Source: an uncultured Polycyclovorans sp.
GTDB lineage: Bacteria; Pseudomonadota; Gammaproteobacteria; Nevskiales; Nevskiaceae
Length of the DNA: 64,000 nt
NCBI GenBank assembly: GCA_936928855.1
Contig: CAKZHZ010000052.1
Coordinates: 1-64,000, forward strand
Reading direction: 5' to 3'
Program-made: the position numbers and the translations under genes
Notes under the pieces: generated by a model
Seen by the model: the letters and a program-made list of their open reading frames with translations, nothing else
What the model was told of the DNA's origin: nothing
Databases searched by the model: none
In this document: piece after piece, positions 35,331 through 44,110 of the stretch
Numbering within the stretch: the first letter of the stretch is position 1
How the letters are laid out: every line of letters begins with the position of its first letter

Positions 35331-37173
35331 TGCGACTGGCGTCCTCGCCCTGTCCTTGCAGCAGCAGTCGGTTGAGCCGTTTGACGAAACCCGAAGGGTC
35401 CTCCAGCACGGCGCCCTCCGCCAGGGTCGCCTGACCCAGCAGAATCTCGGCGAGGTCCGCGAAGGCATCGTCTCCCTCTGTTTGCTGAAGCCGCGCCACC
35501 ACCGGGTGCTCCGGATTGAGTTCGAGAATGGGCTGCGTAGCCGGCACCGATTCCCCGGACTGCCGCAACATCGCTTCCAGGCGTCGCGAAAGACCATGCT
35601 CCGGCGCCACCAGACAGGCTGCCGACTCGGTCAGGCGTCCCGACAGGCGGACGGACGCCACCCGCCCCGACAGCACCTGCTCCAGCCGCGACAGGGTGTC
35701 CTTGTAGGCACCTTCGTGCCGTGCCTTGTCAGGCGCCTCCACCGCGCCCTCCACATCCGCTGCGGCGGCGGCCACCGAGACCAGCGGCTTGCCCTCGTAC
35801 TCGGTGAGATGGCTCACCACCCACTCGTCAATGCGGTCGGTCAGCAGCAGCACTTCGTAGCCCTTGCGACGGAACCCTTCCAGATGTGGACTGTTGCGGG
35901 CAGCCACCAGGCTGTCAGCCGTCAGGTAGTAGATCGAGGTCTGCCCCTCCGGCATGCGGCCAAGGTAATCCGCCAGCGTCACCGTCGGCGTCTCGGCCTG
36001 TTGCGTGGAGGCAAAGCGCAGCAAGGCAGCCAGACGCGCCCGGTTGCCGGTGTCCTCCACGATGCCTTCCTTCAGCACCGCACCAAAGGTGCTCCAGAAC
36101 GTGGCGTAGTCCTCGGCACGGTTGCGGGCCAGCTCATCAAGCATGTCGAGCACGCGCTTGGTCAGTGCGCCCTTGAGCTTGTCCACCGTGCGATTGCCCT
36201 GCAGGATCTCGCGCGACACGTTGAGCGGCAGGTCGGCGGTATCCACCAGGCCACGCACAAAGCGCAGGTAGGCCGGCAGCAGTTCGGCGGCACGGTCGAG
36301 AATGAACACGCGCTTCACGTACAGCTGCACGCCCCGCGCCTGCTCGCGGTCCCAGAGGTCAAACGGTGCGCGCTTCGGCAGGTACAGCAGCGAGGTGTAC
36401 TCCAGCGTGCCTTCCACCTTGTGGTGGGCCCAGCTCAGCGGGGGCTCCCAATCGTGGGCAATGTGCTGGTAGAACTGCTGGTAGTCCTCGTCGCTCAGCT
36501 CACTCTTTGGCCGCGTCCACAGCGCCCGCGCCTGATTGACGGTCTTGCCATCCAGCTCGATCGGCAGGCCGATGTGATCGGAATACTTGCGGACAATGCC
36601 TTCCAGCCGTGCCGGCGTCAGAAATTCCGACTCGTCCTCGCGCAGATGCAGGGTGATGTCGGTGCCCGGTTCAGCCTTCTCGGCCGCCTCAACAGTGAAC
36701 GCCCCCTGACCATCGGATACCCAGCGAGTCGCGTGTTCCTCACCGACGTGGCGGGTCACCACGCTGACCTTATCGGCCACGATGAAGGCCGCGTAGAACC
36801 CGACGCCGAACTGACCGATCAACTGCGCGTCCTGCTTCTGATCTCCGCTCAGCGCCTCCATGAACTTGCGGGTCCCGGAGCGGGCGATGGTTCCCAGATT
36901 GTCGATCACCTCCGTCTCGCTCATGCCGACGCCATTGTCGCTGACGGTAAGCGTGCGGCCGTCCGCATCGACTGACAGCGCAATCCGCAGCGTCGTGCCT
37001 TCCGGCATCAGGCGGGCGTCGGACAGTGCGAGAAACCGGCGCTTGTCGCAAGCGTCAGAGGCGTTGGAGATGAGTTCGCGGAGAAAGATCTCCTTGTTCG
37101 AATACAAGGAGTGGATCATCAGCTGCAGCAGCTGACGCGTTTCTGCCTGGAAGGCATGGGTGGTCGCGGTCAT
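35320..37173 (-). CDS. htpG: Chaperone HtpG (Hsp90)
   Basis: This 617-residue protein has the GHKL motifs NASDACDKRRFLAL, DNGVGMSETEV and QFGVGFYAAFIVAD and the middle/C-terminal Hsp90 domains. Length is typical of bacterial Hsp90. GAGGGG lies before the ATG. A sigma-32-like promoter lies within 60 bases upstream, so heat-shock control is expected. It ends 11 bases inside the end of the opposing C40 gene. Confidence 0.97.
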   Translation of the reverse strand: MTATTHAFQAETRQLLQLMIHSLYSNKEIFLRELISNASDACDKRRFLALSDARLMPEGTTLRIALSVDADGRTLTVSDNGVGMSETEVIDNLGTIARSGTRKFMEALSGDQKQDAQLIGQFGVGFYAAFIVADKVSVVTRHVGEEHATRWVSDGQGAFTVEAAEKAEPGTDITLHLREDESEFLTPARLEGIVRKYSDHIGLPIELDGKTVNQARALWTRPKSELSDEDYQQFYQHIAHDWEPPLSWAHHKVEGTLEYTSLLYLPKRAPFDLWDREQARGVQLYVKRVFILDRAAELLPAYLRFVRGLVDTADLPLNVSREILQGNRTVDKLKGALTKRVLDMLDELARNRAEDYATFWSTFGAVLKEGIVEDTGNRARLAALLRFASTQQAETPTVTLADYLGRMPEGQTSIYYLTADSLVAARNSPHLEGFRRKGYEVLLLTDRIDEWVVSHLTEYEGKPLVSVAAAAADVEGAVEAPDKARHEGAYKDTLSRLEQVLSGRVASVRLSGRLTESAACLVAPEHGLSRRLEAMLRQSGESVPATQPILELNPEHPVVARLQQTEGDDAFADLAEILLGQATLAEGAVLEDPSGFVKRLNRLLLQGQGEDASRIIV

Positions 37174-37202
37174 GGAGTCCCCTCGGATTTTCGGAATGCC
37201 CG

Positions 37203-37232
37203 AAAACTGGGGGCGCCGGCAGCCATTTCAAG
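37203..37232 (-). promoter_or_regulatory. htpG: Sigma-32-like heat-shock promoter of htpG
   Basis: On the minus strand CTTGAA (37232-37227) and CCCCAGTTT (starting 37212) are separated by 14 bases, close to the E. coli RpoH consensus CTTGAA-N13-17-CCCCAT. The predicted start lies 25-30 bases before the ATG. A direct reading of the sequence; regulation is inferred. Confidence 0.65.
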
Positions 37233-37247
37233 CGGGGACGCGGACAC

Positions 37248-37282
37248 AAAAAGGATCGGCAGGCGCAATGCGCCTGCCGATC
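37248..37282 (-). terminator. Strong intrinsic terminator of the rpsP-rplS operon
   Basis: A 13-bp perfect stem (37254-37266 and 37270-37282, ending GGCGC/GCGCC) with a 3-base loop is followed on the minus strand by CTTTTTG. It lies 50 bases after rplS and directly before the htpG promoter. Confidence 0.92.
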
Positions 37283-37331
37283 TTCCAGCATCGAATCAGA
37301 GGATCCGGCAGCCTCGGCCGCCGGCAGCCGG

Positions 37332-37694
37332 TCAGGCCAGCTTTTCCTTGATACGCGCGGCCTTGCCGGCCAGGTTGCGCAGGTAGTACAGCTTGGCGCG
37401 GGCCACCAGGCCACGACGCTTGACGGTGATTTCCGCCACGTTGGGGCTGTAGGTCTGGAACACACGCTCCACGCCTTCCCCGTGGGAGATCTTGCGCACG
37501 GTGAACGCGGAGTTCATGCCGCGGTTGCGACGGGCGATGACGACGCCTTCGAAGGCCTGCAGACGCTCACGGTCGCCTTCCTTCACCTTCACCTTCACCT
37601 CAACCGTATCGCCTTCGCGAAAGTCGGGGATCTGCTTGTTCATCTGTTCCGCTTCGAGGGCGGCAATGATCTTGTTGCTCTGCATGTCACTCAC
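37332..37694 (-). CDS. rplS: Ribosomal protein L19
   Basis: This 120-residue protein has the L19 motifs PDFREGDTVEVKVKV, ERLQAFEGVVIARRN, AFTVRKISHGEGVERVF and RRGLVARAKLYYLR. It sits at the 30S/50S interface. Its start overlaps the trmD stop by eight bases. It is the last gene of the canonical rpsP-rimM-trmD-rplS operon. Standard length. Confidence 0.97.
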   Translation of the reverse strand: MSDMQSNKIIAALEAEQMNKQIPDFREGDTVEVKVKVKEGDRERLQAFEGVVIARRNRGMNSAFTVRKISHGEGVERVFQTYSPNVAEITVKRRGLVARAKLYYLRNLAGKAARIKEKLA

Positions 37695-38436
37695 CTTTCA
37701 TCTCAACCACCTGCTGCGCAATCAGGGCTCGCAGCCACGCCTCGTCTTCACTCGTCAGGGGCAGACCCTCCAGCAGATCCGGCCGTTTCAGCCACGTCTG
37801 CATCAGCGCCTGCTGCCGGCGCCAGCGCCGGATCGCCGCATGGTCACCGGACAACAACACCTCCGGTACCCGCTGATCACGCCACTGCTCCGGCCGCGTG
37901 TAGTGCGGATGGTCCAGCGTTCCGTCGGTAAAGGAATCCTCCACCGCCGATGCAGCATCTCCGAGCACCCCCGGAAGCAGCCGCGCGCAGGCATCCACCA
38001 CCATCATCGCGCCCAACTCACCGCCGGAGAGCACCACATCGCCCACCGACAGCTCCATATCCACCTCGGCGTCGAGCACCCGCTCGTCCACCCCTTCATA
38101 ACGGCCGCAGACCAGGGTAAACCCCGACTCGCGACTGAGCCGCTCGGCCCAGGCCTGGGTGAAGCGCTCGCCCTGCGGCGACAGCATCAACACCGGCCCC
38201 GGACAGCGGCGCCGTCCTTCGGCAATGGCCGCCGCCATCGGCGCCGCCTCCATCACCATTCCGGGTCCACCGCCGAAACTCGGTCGATCAACCCGGCGCC
38301 AACGATTGTCGGCAAAATCACGCGGGTTGATGACGTTCAATGCCAGCTGTCCACGCTCGCAGGCCACTCTCGGCATGCCGAAACGCACCACCTGCTCCAC
38401 CCATTCGGGGAACAGGCTGATCACTGCCACCTGCAT
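37687..38436 (-). CDS. trmD: tRNA (guanine-N1)-methyltransferase
   Basis: This 249-residue protein shows SLFPEWV, the GPGMVMEAAPM motif, CGRYEGVDERV and ELSVGDVVLSGGELGAMM, which build the trefoil-knot SAM site. It methylates G37 of tRNA. Its ATG shares one base with the rimM stop (TGATG) and its end overlaps rplS. Standard length. Confidence 0.97.
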   Translation of the reverse strand: MQVAVISLFPEWVEQVVRFGMPRVACERGQLALNVINPRDFADNRWRRVDRPSFGGGPGMVMEAAPMAAAIAEGRRRCPGPVLMLSPQGERFTQAWAERLSRESGFTLVCGRYEGVDERVLDAEVDMELSVGDVVLSGGELGAMMVVDACARLLPGVLGDAASAVEDSFTDGTLDHPHYTRPEQWRDQRVPEVLLSGDHAAIRRWRRQQALMQTWLKRPDLLEGLPLTSEDEAWLRALIAQQVVEMKGE

Positions 38437-38948
38437 CAGTAATCCCGCTGCCAGTCGCAGACGATGCGACGAGCATCCATCTCGACCGACTGGATGATCG
38501 CCCCTTTGACGAACGGAATCAGTCGCTCCGTCTCGCCCTCGTGCACGATCAGCACATCCTGTGCGCCGTTGCTGGTGACATCGGTCACCGTGCCCAACGG
38601 CTCGTCGCTCAGGTTGACCACGGCCAGGCCGATCAGGTCCACCCAGTAATACTGTCCGGCAGGCAAACGCGGCAAGTCGCTGCGCGCCACCGAAATCGAC
38701 CGCCCCACATACCGCTGGGCCTGGTCGCGATCCACGACCACCTCGCCATCCGGCCCGGTGATCTGGGCAATCAATCCGTTGCCCTGGGGCCGGCTGGTAA
38801 CCGCGCGGCTCTCGAAGCCGCCGTCCTCACCTATCCACCAGCGCCGGTATCGCAGGATGTTGTCCGCAGGCCGCGTCTCCGACGCGATGCGAACCCAGCC
38901 CTGGACGCCATAGACACCGGATACCCGGCCAAGCCGGACCCGGTCCAT
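38436..38948 (-). CDS. rimM: 16S rRNA processing protein RimM
   Basis: This 170-residue protein shows VRLGRVSGVYGVQGWVRI at the N-terminus, and YWVDLIGLAVVN plus PFVKGAIIQSVEMDARRIVC of the PRC-barrel domain. It assists 30S maturation with S19. It follows rpsP by six bases and is coupled to trmD by TGATG. Confidence 0.95.
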   Translation of the reverse strand: MDRVRLGRVSGVYGVQGWVRIASETRPADNILRYRRWWIGEDGGFESRAVTSRPQGNGLIAQITGPDGEVVVDRDQAQRYVGRSISVARSDLPRLPAGQYYWVDLIGLAVVNLSDEPLGTVTDVTSNGAQDVLIVHEGETERLIPFVKGAIIQSVEMDARRIVCDWQRDY

Positions 38949-38953
38949 CGGAA

Positions 38954-39208
38954 TCAGGCCTGCGCTTGAGCCTTGGCGCTCTTGATCAGGAAGGCCACAC
39001 GGTCGCTGACCTGCGCGCCGTTGCCCGTCCAGTGATCAACGCGGGCGGTATCCAGCACCAGCTTCTGCTCGCCGCCGCGGGCGCTCGGGTTGTAGTAGCC
39101 CAGGCGCTCGATGAAACGGCCGTCACGGGGGCTGGACTTTTCAGTCGCCACAACGTGATAGAACGGGCGCTTCTTGGCACCGGCGCGGGCAAGACGAATC
39201 GTAACCAT
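38954..39208 (-). CDS. rpsP: Ribosomal protein S16
   Basis: This 84-residue protein begins MVTIRLARAGAKKRPFYHVV, with SSPRDGRFIERLGYYNP and the terminal DRVAFLIKSA. The start at 39208 is chosen because this is the family N-terminus; a longer frame adds 15 unrelated residues. First gene of the operon; a TACAAT box lies about 55 bases upstream. ffh, often the gene before it, is absent here. Confidence 0.96.
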   Translation of the reverse strand: MVTIRLARAGAKKRPFYHVVATEKSSPRDGRFIERLGYYNPSARGGEQKLVLDTARVDHWTGNGAQVSDRVAFLIKSAKAQAQA

Positions 39209-39262
39209 GGTGTTTAAGTCATCCAGTAACGCGAGCGGCCGCGAGGCCGCCAAAGGGCGCGT

Positions 39263-39291
39263 ATTGTATCGATTTGTTCACAAAAAGCCAG
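39263..39291 (-). promoter_or_regulatory. Possible promoter of the rpsP operon
   Basis: A good -10 TACAAT is present on the minus strand (39268-39263). The best -35 at 17 bases, CTGGCT (39291-39286), is poor, so only the -10 has support. Confidence 0.35.
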
Positions 39292-39315
39292 CGATTTCAC
39301 ACGCCTGACTTCGAC

Positions 39316-40434
39316 TTACAGGCGGCGCATCACCACGCTGCCGGCCGAGTAGCCGGCACCAAAGGCACACAACACGCCGACGTCGCCCTCAGCGAGGTCC
39401 GCGTTATGCAGGTGATAGGCAATGACCGACCCGGCCGAACTGGTGTTGGCGTAGCGGTCGAGAATGACCGGCGCCTCTTCCAGACTGGGCTCACGCCCCA
39501 GTACCCGCTTGGCGATCAGCTGATTCATGCCCAGATTGGCCTGATGCAGCCAGAACCGCTTGACCGCATCGGGCTGCAGCGCCAACGCCCCCAGGTGCTC
39601 CCCGATCAGTTCAGACACCAACGGCACCACTTCCTTGAACACCTTGCGGCCTTCCTGCACGAACAGGCGATCCGCCTCGGTACGCGGGGTCGACTCGGCG
39701 CGGTTGAGAAAACCGAAGTTGTTGCGGATGTTGTTCGAGAACTGGGTCTTCAACCGCGTCCCGAGCACTTCGTCCCGGCGTGCGCCCTGGGCGCGTTCCA
39801 GCGGCTCCACCACCAGGGCGGTGGCGGCGTCCCCGAAGATGAAGTGGCTGTCGCGATCCCGGAAATTGAGATGCCCGGTGCAGATCTCGGGGCTCACCAC
39901 CAGCGCGCAGCGCGCATTGCCCTGGGCTACAGCCTCCACCGCAGCCTGGACCCCGAAGGCGGCCGAGGCGCAGGCCACGTTGATGTCATAGGCAAAGCCA
40001 CCCGCCCCCAGGCACTGCTGCAATTCCACCGCCATCGCGGGATAGGGGCGCTGCATGTTGGAGCAGGCAATCAGCACGCAGTCCACTTCGGTACCGTCGC
40101 GGCCGGCCGCCTGCAGGGCCTGACGTGCCGCCGACAGCCCCATTTCCACCATCAGCGCCGGCTCGTCATTGCCCCGCGTGCGGATCTCCGGCCGCATCCG
40201 CGCCGGATCGAGAACCCCCTCCCGGTTGACGACGTGGCGGGAGCGGATTCCGGACGCCTTGAGGATGAATTCTGCAGACGACGGCGACAGCGGCTGCGCC
40301 GTGCCGGCCGCAATCGCCTCGGCATGCTCTGCGTTGTAGTTGGCCACATAGGTGTTGAAGCTTTCCACCAGATCTTCGTTGCTGATGGAGGCTTCCGGGG
40401 TAAACAGTCCCGAACCGGTGATGGCGACGCGCAT
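39316..40434 (-). CDS. Beta-ketoacyl-ACP synthase III-like protein
   Basis: This 372-residue protein has a KAS III-type Cys-His-Asn triad: NVACASAAFG, WLHQANLGMNQLI and RYANTSSAGS. It resembles the 370-residue KAS III of Pseudomonas (PA3286 type), proposed to feed medium-chain acyl-CoA into fatty acid synthesis, rather than classical FabH of about 320 residues. Exact substrate is inferred. It stands alone upstream of rpsP with a 107-base spacer. Confidence 0.87.
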   Translation of the reverse strand: MRVAITGSGLFTPEASISNEDLVESFNTYVANYNAEHAEAIAAGTAQPLSPSSAEFILKASGIRSRHVVNREGVLDPARMRPEIRTRGNDEPALMVEMGLSAARQALQAAGRDGTEVDCVLIACSNMQRPYPAMAVELQQCLGAGGFAYDINVACASAAFGVQAAVEAVAQGNARCALVVSPEICTGHLNFRDRDSHFIFGDAATALVVEPLERAQGARRDEVLGTRLKTQFSNNIRNNFGFLNRAESTPRTEADRLFVQEGRKVFKEVVPLVSELIGEHLGALALQPDAVKRFWLHQANLGMNQLIAKRVLGREPSLEEAPVILDRYANTSSAGSVIAYHLHNADLAEGDVGVLCAFGAGYSAGSVVMRRL

Positions 40435-40506
40435 GAGCAGATCCTGATAGAGGCATTGGGGCGTGAAGTGTAGCCGTTCGGTGACAGATGTCGGAACGCG
40501 TCGGGC

Positions 40507-41943
40507 TCAGACCGCAGACAGCGGCCAACCTGCCGCCACCATGGCCTGGATCACCGTGTCACGGGTGACGCGCTCGCGCCGAACCGAGAGGTGCGACCCC
40601 TGGTACCAATTGACATCGACGCCCCAATGCGCCGCCAGCGCCAACGGGTGCTCGGGCAGTACCACCCGATCGCAGTTGGCGGCAAAGATGAAACGCCGAT
40701 CCTCCGGCACCCGCGGCGCGCGCGCCAGCGGCGACACCGGTGCCAGCAGGGTGCGGTAACGCTCAGGGGTCAGCCCACTGCCTTCGAAATATTGACGATG
40801 GCTGGGCGTCAGCAGACGCCAGAGCGCATCGCTGAAATCCAACACGGGAATCCCGGCAACCACAAAATCGAGGTCACTGGCGTAATTGGCCAGCAGCGCC
40901 GCGTTGTAACCGCCCAGCGAAATGCCATAGACCCCGATGCGGGCATCCGGATCCTGTTGACGGATCCAGGCCAGCGTCTGCCGCAGGTCACTGAGGGCCT
41001 GACTCTGGGCATAGAACAGGTCCAATGGATCACCATCAAGGTAGTGGTCACCGCTGCGAGCACCCACCCGTCGCGGGCCGTGCAGCGGCAGCACCGGCTG
41101 CACGAAGTTCACACCCAGGCGCTCGGTGACCCAGCGCGGAGAGAACAGCGACAGGTCCATCCACGGCACGCCCATCCGATATCCGTGAACGCACACCAGC
41201 CACGGCCGCCCCGGCTGGGGGTGCCGCACCACCCGCACCGCACACCGGCGGTTGCCGTCCAGGCGGTTCCACACCGCAGCGCCCGGGAGCTGCTCGTCCG
41301 CCAGGAAAGCGCTGTCGAACCGCAGGGTCTGGTACGCCGTGCCGTAGATACGGCCATCCCGCGTCGTGACCTCATCCGGCGCCGCCACCGGCACATGCAA
41401 GCGCTCCGGATGCTCGGCGTAGCCCAGCGCGTCGATGCCGGCGACCATGCGCTCGGCCTGCTCGACCACCTGTGCCGCCTGAGGGCCGCTGGGCAATCGC
41501 GCGCCCAGCACGAAGTACCCCAGCAACGCCTCGTCGATGCCGACCTTGGCGTCCAGCGCCAGCGAGGTCTCGGGCTCCGGCACCTCGGCCGGACGCGTTG
41601 CCCTCAGGACACCGAGGCGCCCCGCCACCAGTACCGTGCCGGCGGCACCCAGCGCCGACAGCACCCCGCCAAAGAAGCCATCGAAAATCATCCACAACAA
41701 GGCGGCCGGGATACCGAGAATGCCCCCCAGTGCGGTCACTGAATTGACCCGGGGATCGCCCTGCAGCACCCAATGCCCGATGCCGCCAGCGAGCATCAGC
41801 GCACCCGGCAGCAACCCCCAGATCCACCACCCCAGTCCGTCCGCCGACGCCAGACTGTGCAGCCCGGCCAGCACTGGCACCAGGGCCAACGGCTCCCATT
41901 GACGCGGCTGCTGCAGACGTACCGTTTGCGGCTGCACGCTCAT
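40507..41943 (-). CDS. Membrane-anchored alpha/beta hydrolase of unknown role
   Basis: This 478-residue protein has two to four hydrophobic N-terminal segments (WWIWGLLPGALMLAGGI; ALLWMIFDGFFGGVLSALG), then a soluble domain with WLVCVHGYRMG, GVYGISLGGYNAALLA (nucleophile Ser, GxSxGG) and a late His (GSHLSVRR). It looks like an ABHD18-type hydrolase; an acyl or lipid substrate is possible but not shown. Its ATG overlaps the FMN reductase stop (ATGA). Confidence 0.75.
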   Translation of the reverse strand: MSVQPQTVRLQQPRQWEPLALVPVLAGLHSLASADGLGWWIWGLLPGALMLAGGIGHWVLQGDPRVNSVTALGGILGIPAALLWMIFDGFFGGVLSALGAAGTVLVAGRLGVLRATRPAEVPEPETSLALDAKVGIDEALLGYFVLGARLPSGPQAAQVVEQAERMVAGIDALGYAEHPERLHVPVAAPDEVTTRDGRIYGTAYQTLRFDSAFLADEQLPGAAVWNRLDGNRRCAVRVVRHPQPGRPWLVCVHGYRMGVPWMDLSLFSPRWVTERLGVNFVQPVLPLHGPRRVGARSGDHYLDGDPLDLFYAQSQALSDLRQTLAWIRQQDPDARIGVYGISLGGYNAALLANYASDLDFVVAGIPVLDFSDALWRLLTPSHRQYFEGSGLTPERYRTLLAPVSPLARAPRVPEDRRFIFAANCDRVVLPEHPLALAAHWGVDVNWYQGSHLSVRRERVTRDTVIQAMVAAGWPLSAV

Positions 41944-42512
41944 GCCAGCTTCCCCGCCACCTCGGCCACCCGTGCCCCGATGCCCCTGGCCTTGTCGCGA
42001 TCCCCCTCGGCCAGCCCCTGGACACCCTGCGCCAGGGCCTTGTCGGCGCGGCCCAGCGCAAACTGCTCCGGCAGCACCAGCGCCTGCAGGTTGGTCATGA
42101 TCTCGCGAACATGCCGCAGACCCCGCAGCCCACCCAGCGCACCTGCCGACGCCGACAGCAGCCCCACCACCCGTCCACGCGTTGCGGCGTAGGGACGATC
42201 ATCCGGCAGCGGTCGCGAGCACCAATCCAGGGTGTTCTTCAACAGGGGGGTGATCGAGCCGTTGTACTCGGGGCAGGCCAACAGCCAACCCTGGGCGGGC
42301 GCCAGGCGGGCCCGCAACGCACGGATCGCCTCGGGCACCCCGTCGCGCGCTTCCAGGTTGGCGTCGTACAGCGGCGCCGCAAAGGCCGCCAGATCGATCA
42401 CCTCCACCGTCGCGCCTGCAGCCCGCGCGCCATCCACGGCCACGGTCAGCAACTGACTGTTGAACGATCCGTCCCGCAGGGACCCCGACACCGCCACCAG
42501 AGACACACTCAT
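41940..42512 (-). CDS. NADPH-dependent FMN reductase family protein
   Basis: This 190-residue flavodoxin-like protein begins MSVSLVAVSGSLRDGSFN, with CPEYNGSITPLLKNTLDW of the FMN site. Such enzymes reduce quinones, chromate or azo dyes; the real substrate is unknown. The start at 42512 overlaps the stop of the small membrane gene (ATGA), and the stop overlaps the hydrolase start. The longer open frame antisense to adjacent genes is rejected. Confidence 0.85.
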   Translation of the reverse strand: MSVSLVAVSGSLRDGSFNSQLLTVAVDGARAAGATVEVIDLAAFAAPLYDANLEARDGVPEAIRALRARLAPAQGWLLACPEYNGSITPLLKNTLDWCSRPLPDDRPYAATRGRVVGLLSASAGALGGLRGLRHVREIMTNLQALVLPEQFALGRADKALAQGVQGLAEGDRDKARGIGARVAEVAGKLA

Positions 42513-42805
42513 CCTGAAAGACCTCGCTGTATTGCCATCCCGATCAGCGCCACCACGCTCCACATCAGTCCCTGAAACACCGGCCACAGGGCCCAGCCCC
42601 GGCGCAGGCTGAACCAGGCCACGCCAGCCACCACCGTCGCCACCGCAAAGGCGCCGGCCGCGGCCAGCAGCATCGGCCACTCGCCACGAAGCCCCGGCGC
42701 AGCGTCAAGGTTGAACCCCATCATCAGACACACCACACCCAGTACCACGGCCATGGTGGCACTGAAGGCCAGCACCACCCCGGTGGGAATCGTCATGACC
42801 TTCAT
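42509..42805 (-). CDS. Small membrane protein
   Basis: This 98-residue protein has three hydrophobic segments (GVVLAFSATMAVVLGVVCLM, MLLAAAGAFAVATVVAGVAW and LMWSVVALIGMAI) and no known motif. It is coupled on both sides by ATGA overlaps, to an 89-codon gene upstream and to the FMN reductase downstream. Inner-membrane protein of unknown function. Confidence 0.7.
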   Translation of the reverse strand: MKVMTIPTGVVLAFSATMAVVLGVVCLMMGFNLDAAPGLRGEWPMLLAAAGAFAVATVVAGVAWFSLRRGWALWPVFQGLMWSVVALIGMAIQRGLSG

Positions 42806-43071
42806 TTGCGCGGCCGCATGTATCGGGCCAACGGCAGCAGTTCCCGCATCACCGCGGGGCTTTTCATGCCGCCATGGATCATCAGCTGCACGAAACTGCG
42901 CAGAATGCGATCGCGGTTGGCAAACACGCTGTCGACCATGGGCACGCGCCGGTGATCCAGCATCCGCACCCGATCGTCCTGCGCCTCACCAAAGCGGAAA
43001 TCCACCGTCACGCGGACCTCCAGTGGCGCCTTGGAACGCCGAGGCGTTGATTTCGGGGGTTTGGCTATCAT
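42802..43071 (-). CDS. Small basic protein of unknown function
   Basis: This 89-residue protein begins MIAKPPKSTPRRSKAPLEV, a basic N-terminus followed by a mixed domain (VTVDFRFGEAQDDRVRML). No motif is recognised. The ATG at 43071 follows GAGAGGAAACGG, a good ribosome site; the longer frame (from 43122) overlaps the divergent esterase. First gene of a four-gene coupled set. Confidence 0.6.
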   Translation of the reverse strand: MIAKPPKSTPRRSKAPLEVRVTVDFRFGEAQDDRVRMLDHRRVPMVDSVFANRDRILRSFVQLMIHGGMKSPAVMRELLPLARYMRPRK

Positions 43072-43103
43072 CCGTTTCCTCTCCCTCTGGCTGATCCACC
43101 CCG

Positions 43104-43625
43104 ATGTCCGCACCGACGACACCCCACCTGCTGGTCTGTTTCAACCACGGCAAGGAAAGCGGCCCCTGGGGCACCAAGATCACGCGGCTGGCCGAGGTCG
43201 CGCGTGACCTCGGCGCTACGGTGATATCGCCCGATTATAGTCACACGCCCGCCCCCGACGTGCGGCTGCGCCAATTACTGGCGACCCCGCTGCCGGCGCA
43301 CGATCGCCTGGTCCTTGTGGGCTCCAGCATGGGCGGGTACGTGGCCGCCCAGGCCTGCGCCCAGCTGCAGCCGGCAGCGCTGATGCTGATGGCGCCGGCG
43401 CTGTACTTTCCGGGCTGGGCGCAGGAACCCGAAGGCATCCCCGCCGATGTCGAGGTGATGCATGGCTGGCACGACGACATCGTGCCCCTGGAACGGGTGC
43501 AGCGTTTCGCCGCCCGCCATGCAGCCGCCCTGCATGTGTTCGATGCTGATCACGGCCTCAGCGCAGCCCTGGATGCCATTGCCGCGCTGTTCCAGCGTCA
43601 ACTGCAGCGCATCATGACGCGCTGA
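43104..43625 (+). CDS. YqiA/YcfP-like alpha/beta esterase
   Basis: This 173-residue protein begins MSAPTTPHLLVCFNHGKESGPWG and carries GSSMGGYVAAQA (nucleophile), HGWHDDIVPLERV (Asp) and DADHGLS (His), as in the small YqiA or YcfP esterases. Substrate unknown. It diverges from the small-protein cluster and converges on the thioesterase with a four-base gap. Confidence 0.82.
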   Translation: MSAPTTPHLLVCFNHGKESGPWGTKITRLAEVARDLGATVISPDYSHTPAPDVRLRQLLATPLPAHDRLVLVGSSMGGYVAAQACAQLQPAALMLMAPALYFPGWAQEPEGIPADVEVMHGWHDDIVPLERVQRFAARHAAALHVFDADHGLSAALDAIAALFQRQLQRIMTR

Positions 43626-43629
43626 GGCT

Positions 43630-44103
43630 TCAGGCGCGCGGCGTGGCCGGCCGATAGCCCTCGACAAAGGCCGGGGGCATGCGCCGCGGCTTACCGCTTT
43701 TCATGTCCACACAGACCCAGTGGGTACGTGCGGTCAACACCGTGCGACGATCGCTCAGTCGGATGATCTGATACGCGCGCCACATGCTCAGTCGACCGTC
43801 GTTCTCCGCAACCCAGGTAGCCACGGCGAGCGCGTCACCTTCGAAGCAGGGGGCCAGATAGTCCAGCTCGTGCCGCCGCGCCACGCAGCCGCACCCCAGC
43901 GCCTCATAAGCGCTGAAGCCCAGCCCCAGTGCCTCCGAATGCGCCCAGGCCACCCGCTCCAGCCATTGCAGGTACACAACGTTGTTGACATGGCGGAAGT
44001 CGTCGAGGTCAGCCGCGGACACGGTCCAGCGCAGGACCTGCTGCGGCGCCACAACGGTCCAGGGCAGATCGGCGTCGGTTTGAGCTTGAGAAGTCATCGT
44101 CAT
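43630..44103 (-). CDS. Acyl-CoA thioesterase (4HBT/YbgC-like hotdog)
   Basis: This 157-residue protein has DDFRHVNNVVYLQWLERVAW, the 4HBT active-site pattern with its Asp and His, and RRHELDYLAPCFEGDAL. It hydrolyses an acyl-CoA thioester in the cytosol; chain length is not visible. A second ATG two codons in is equally plausible. It is transcribed divergently from the suf regulator across a 56-base gap with nested inverted repeats. Confidence 0.88.
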   Translation of the reverse strand: MTMTSQAQTDADLPWTVVAPQQVLRWTVSAADLDDFRHVNNVVYLQWLERVAWAHSEALGLGFSAYEALGCGCVARRHELDYLAPCFEGDALAVATWVAENDGRLSMWRAYQIIRLSDRRTVLTARTHWVCVDMKSGKPRRMPPAFVEGYRPATPRA

Positions 44104-44110
44104 AAAATAA

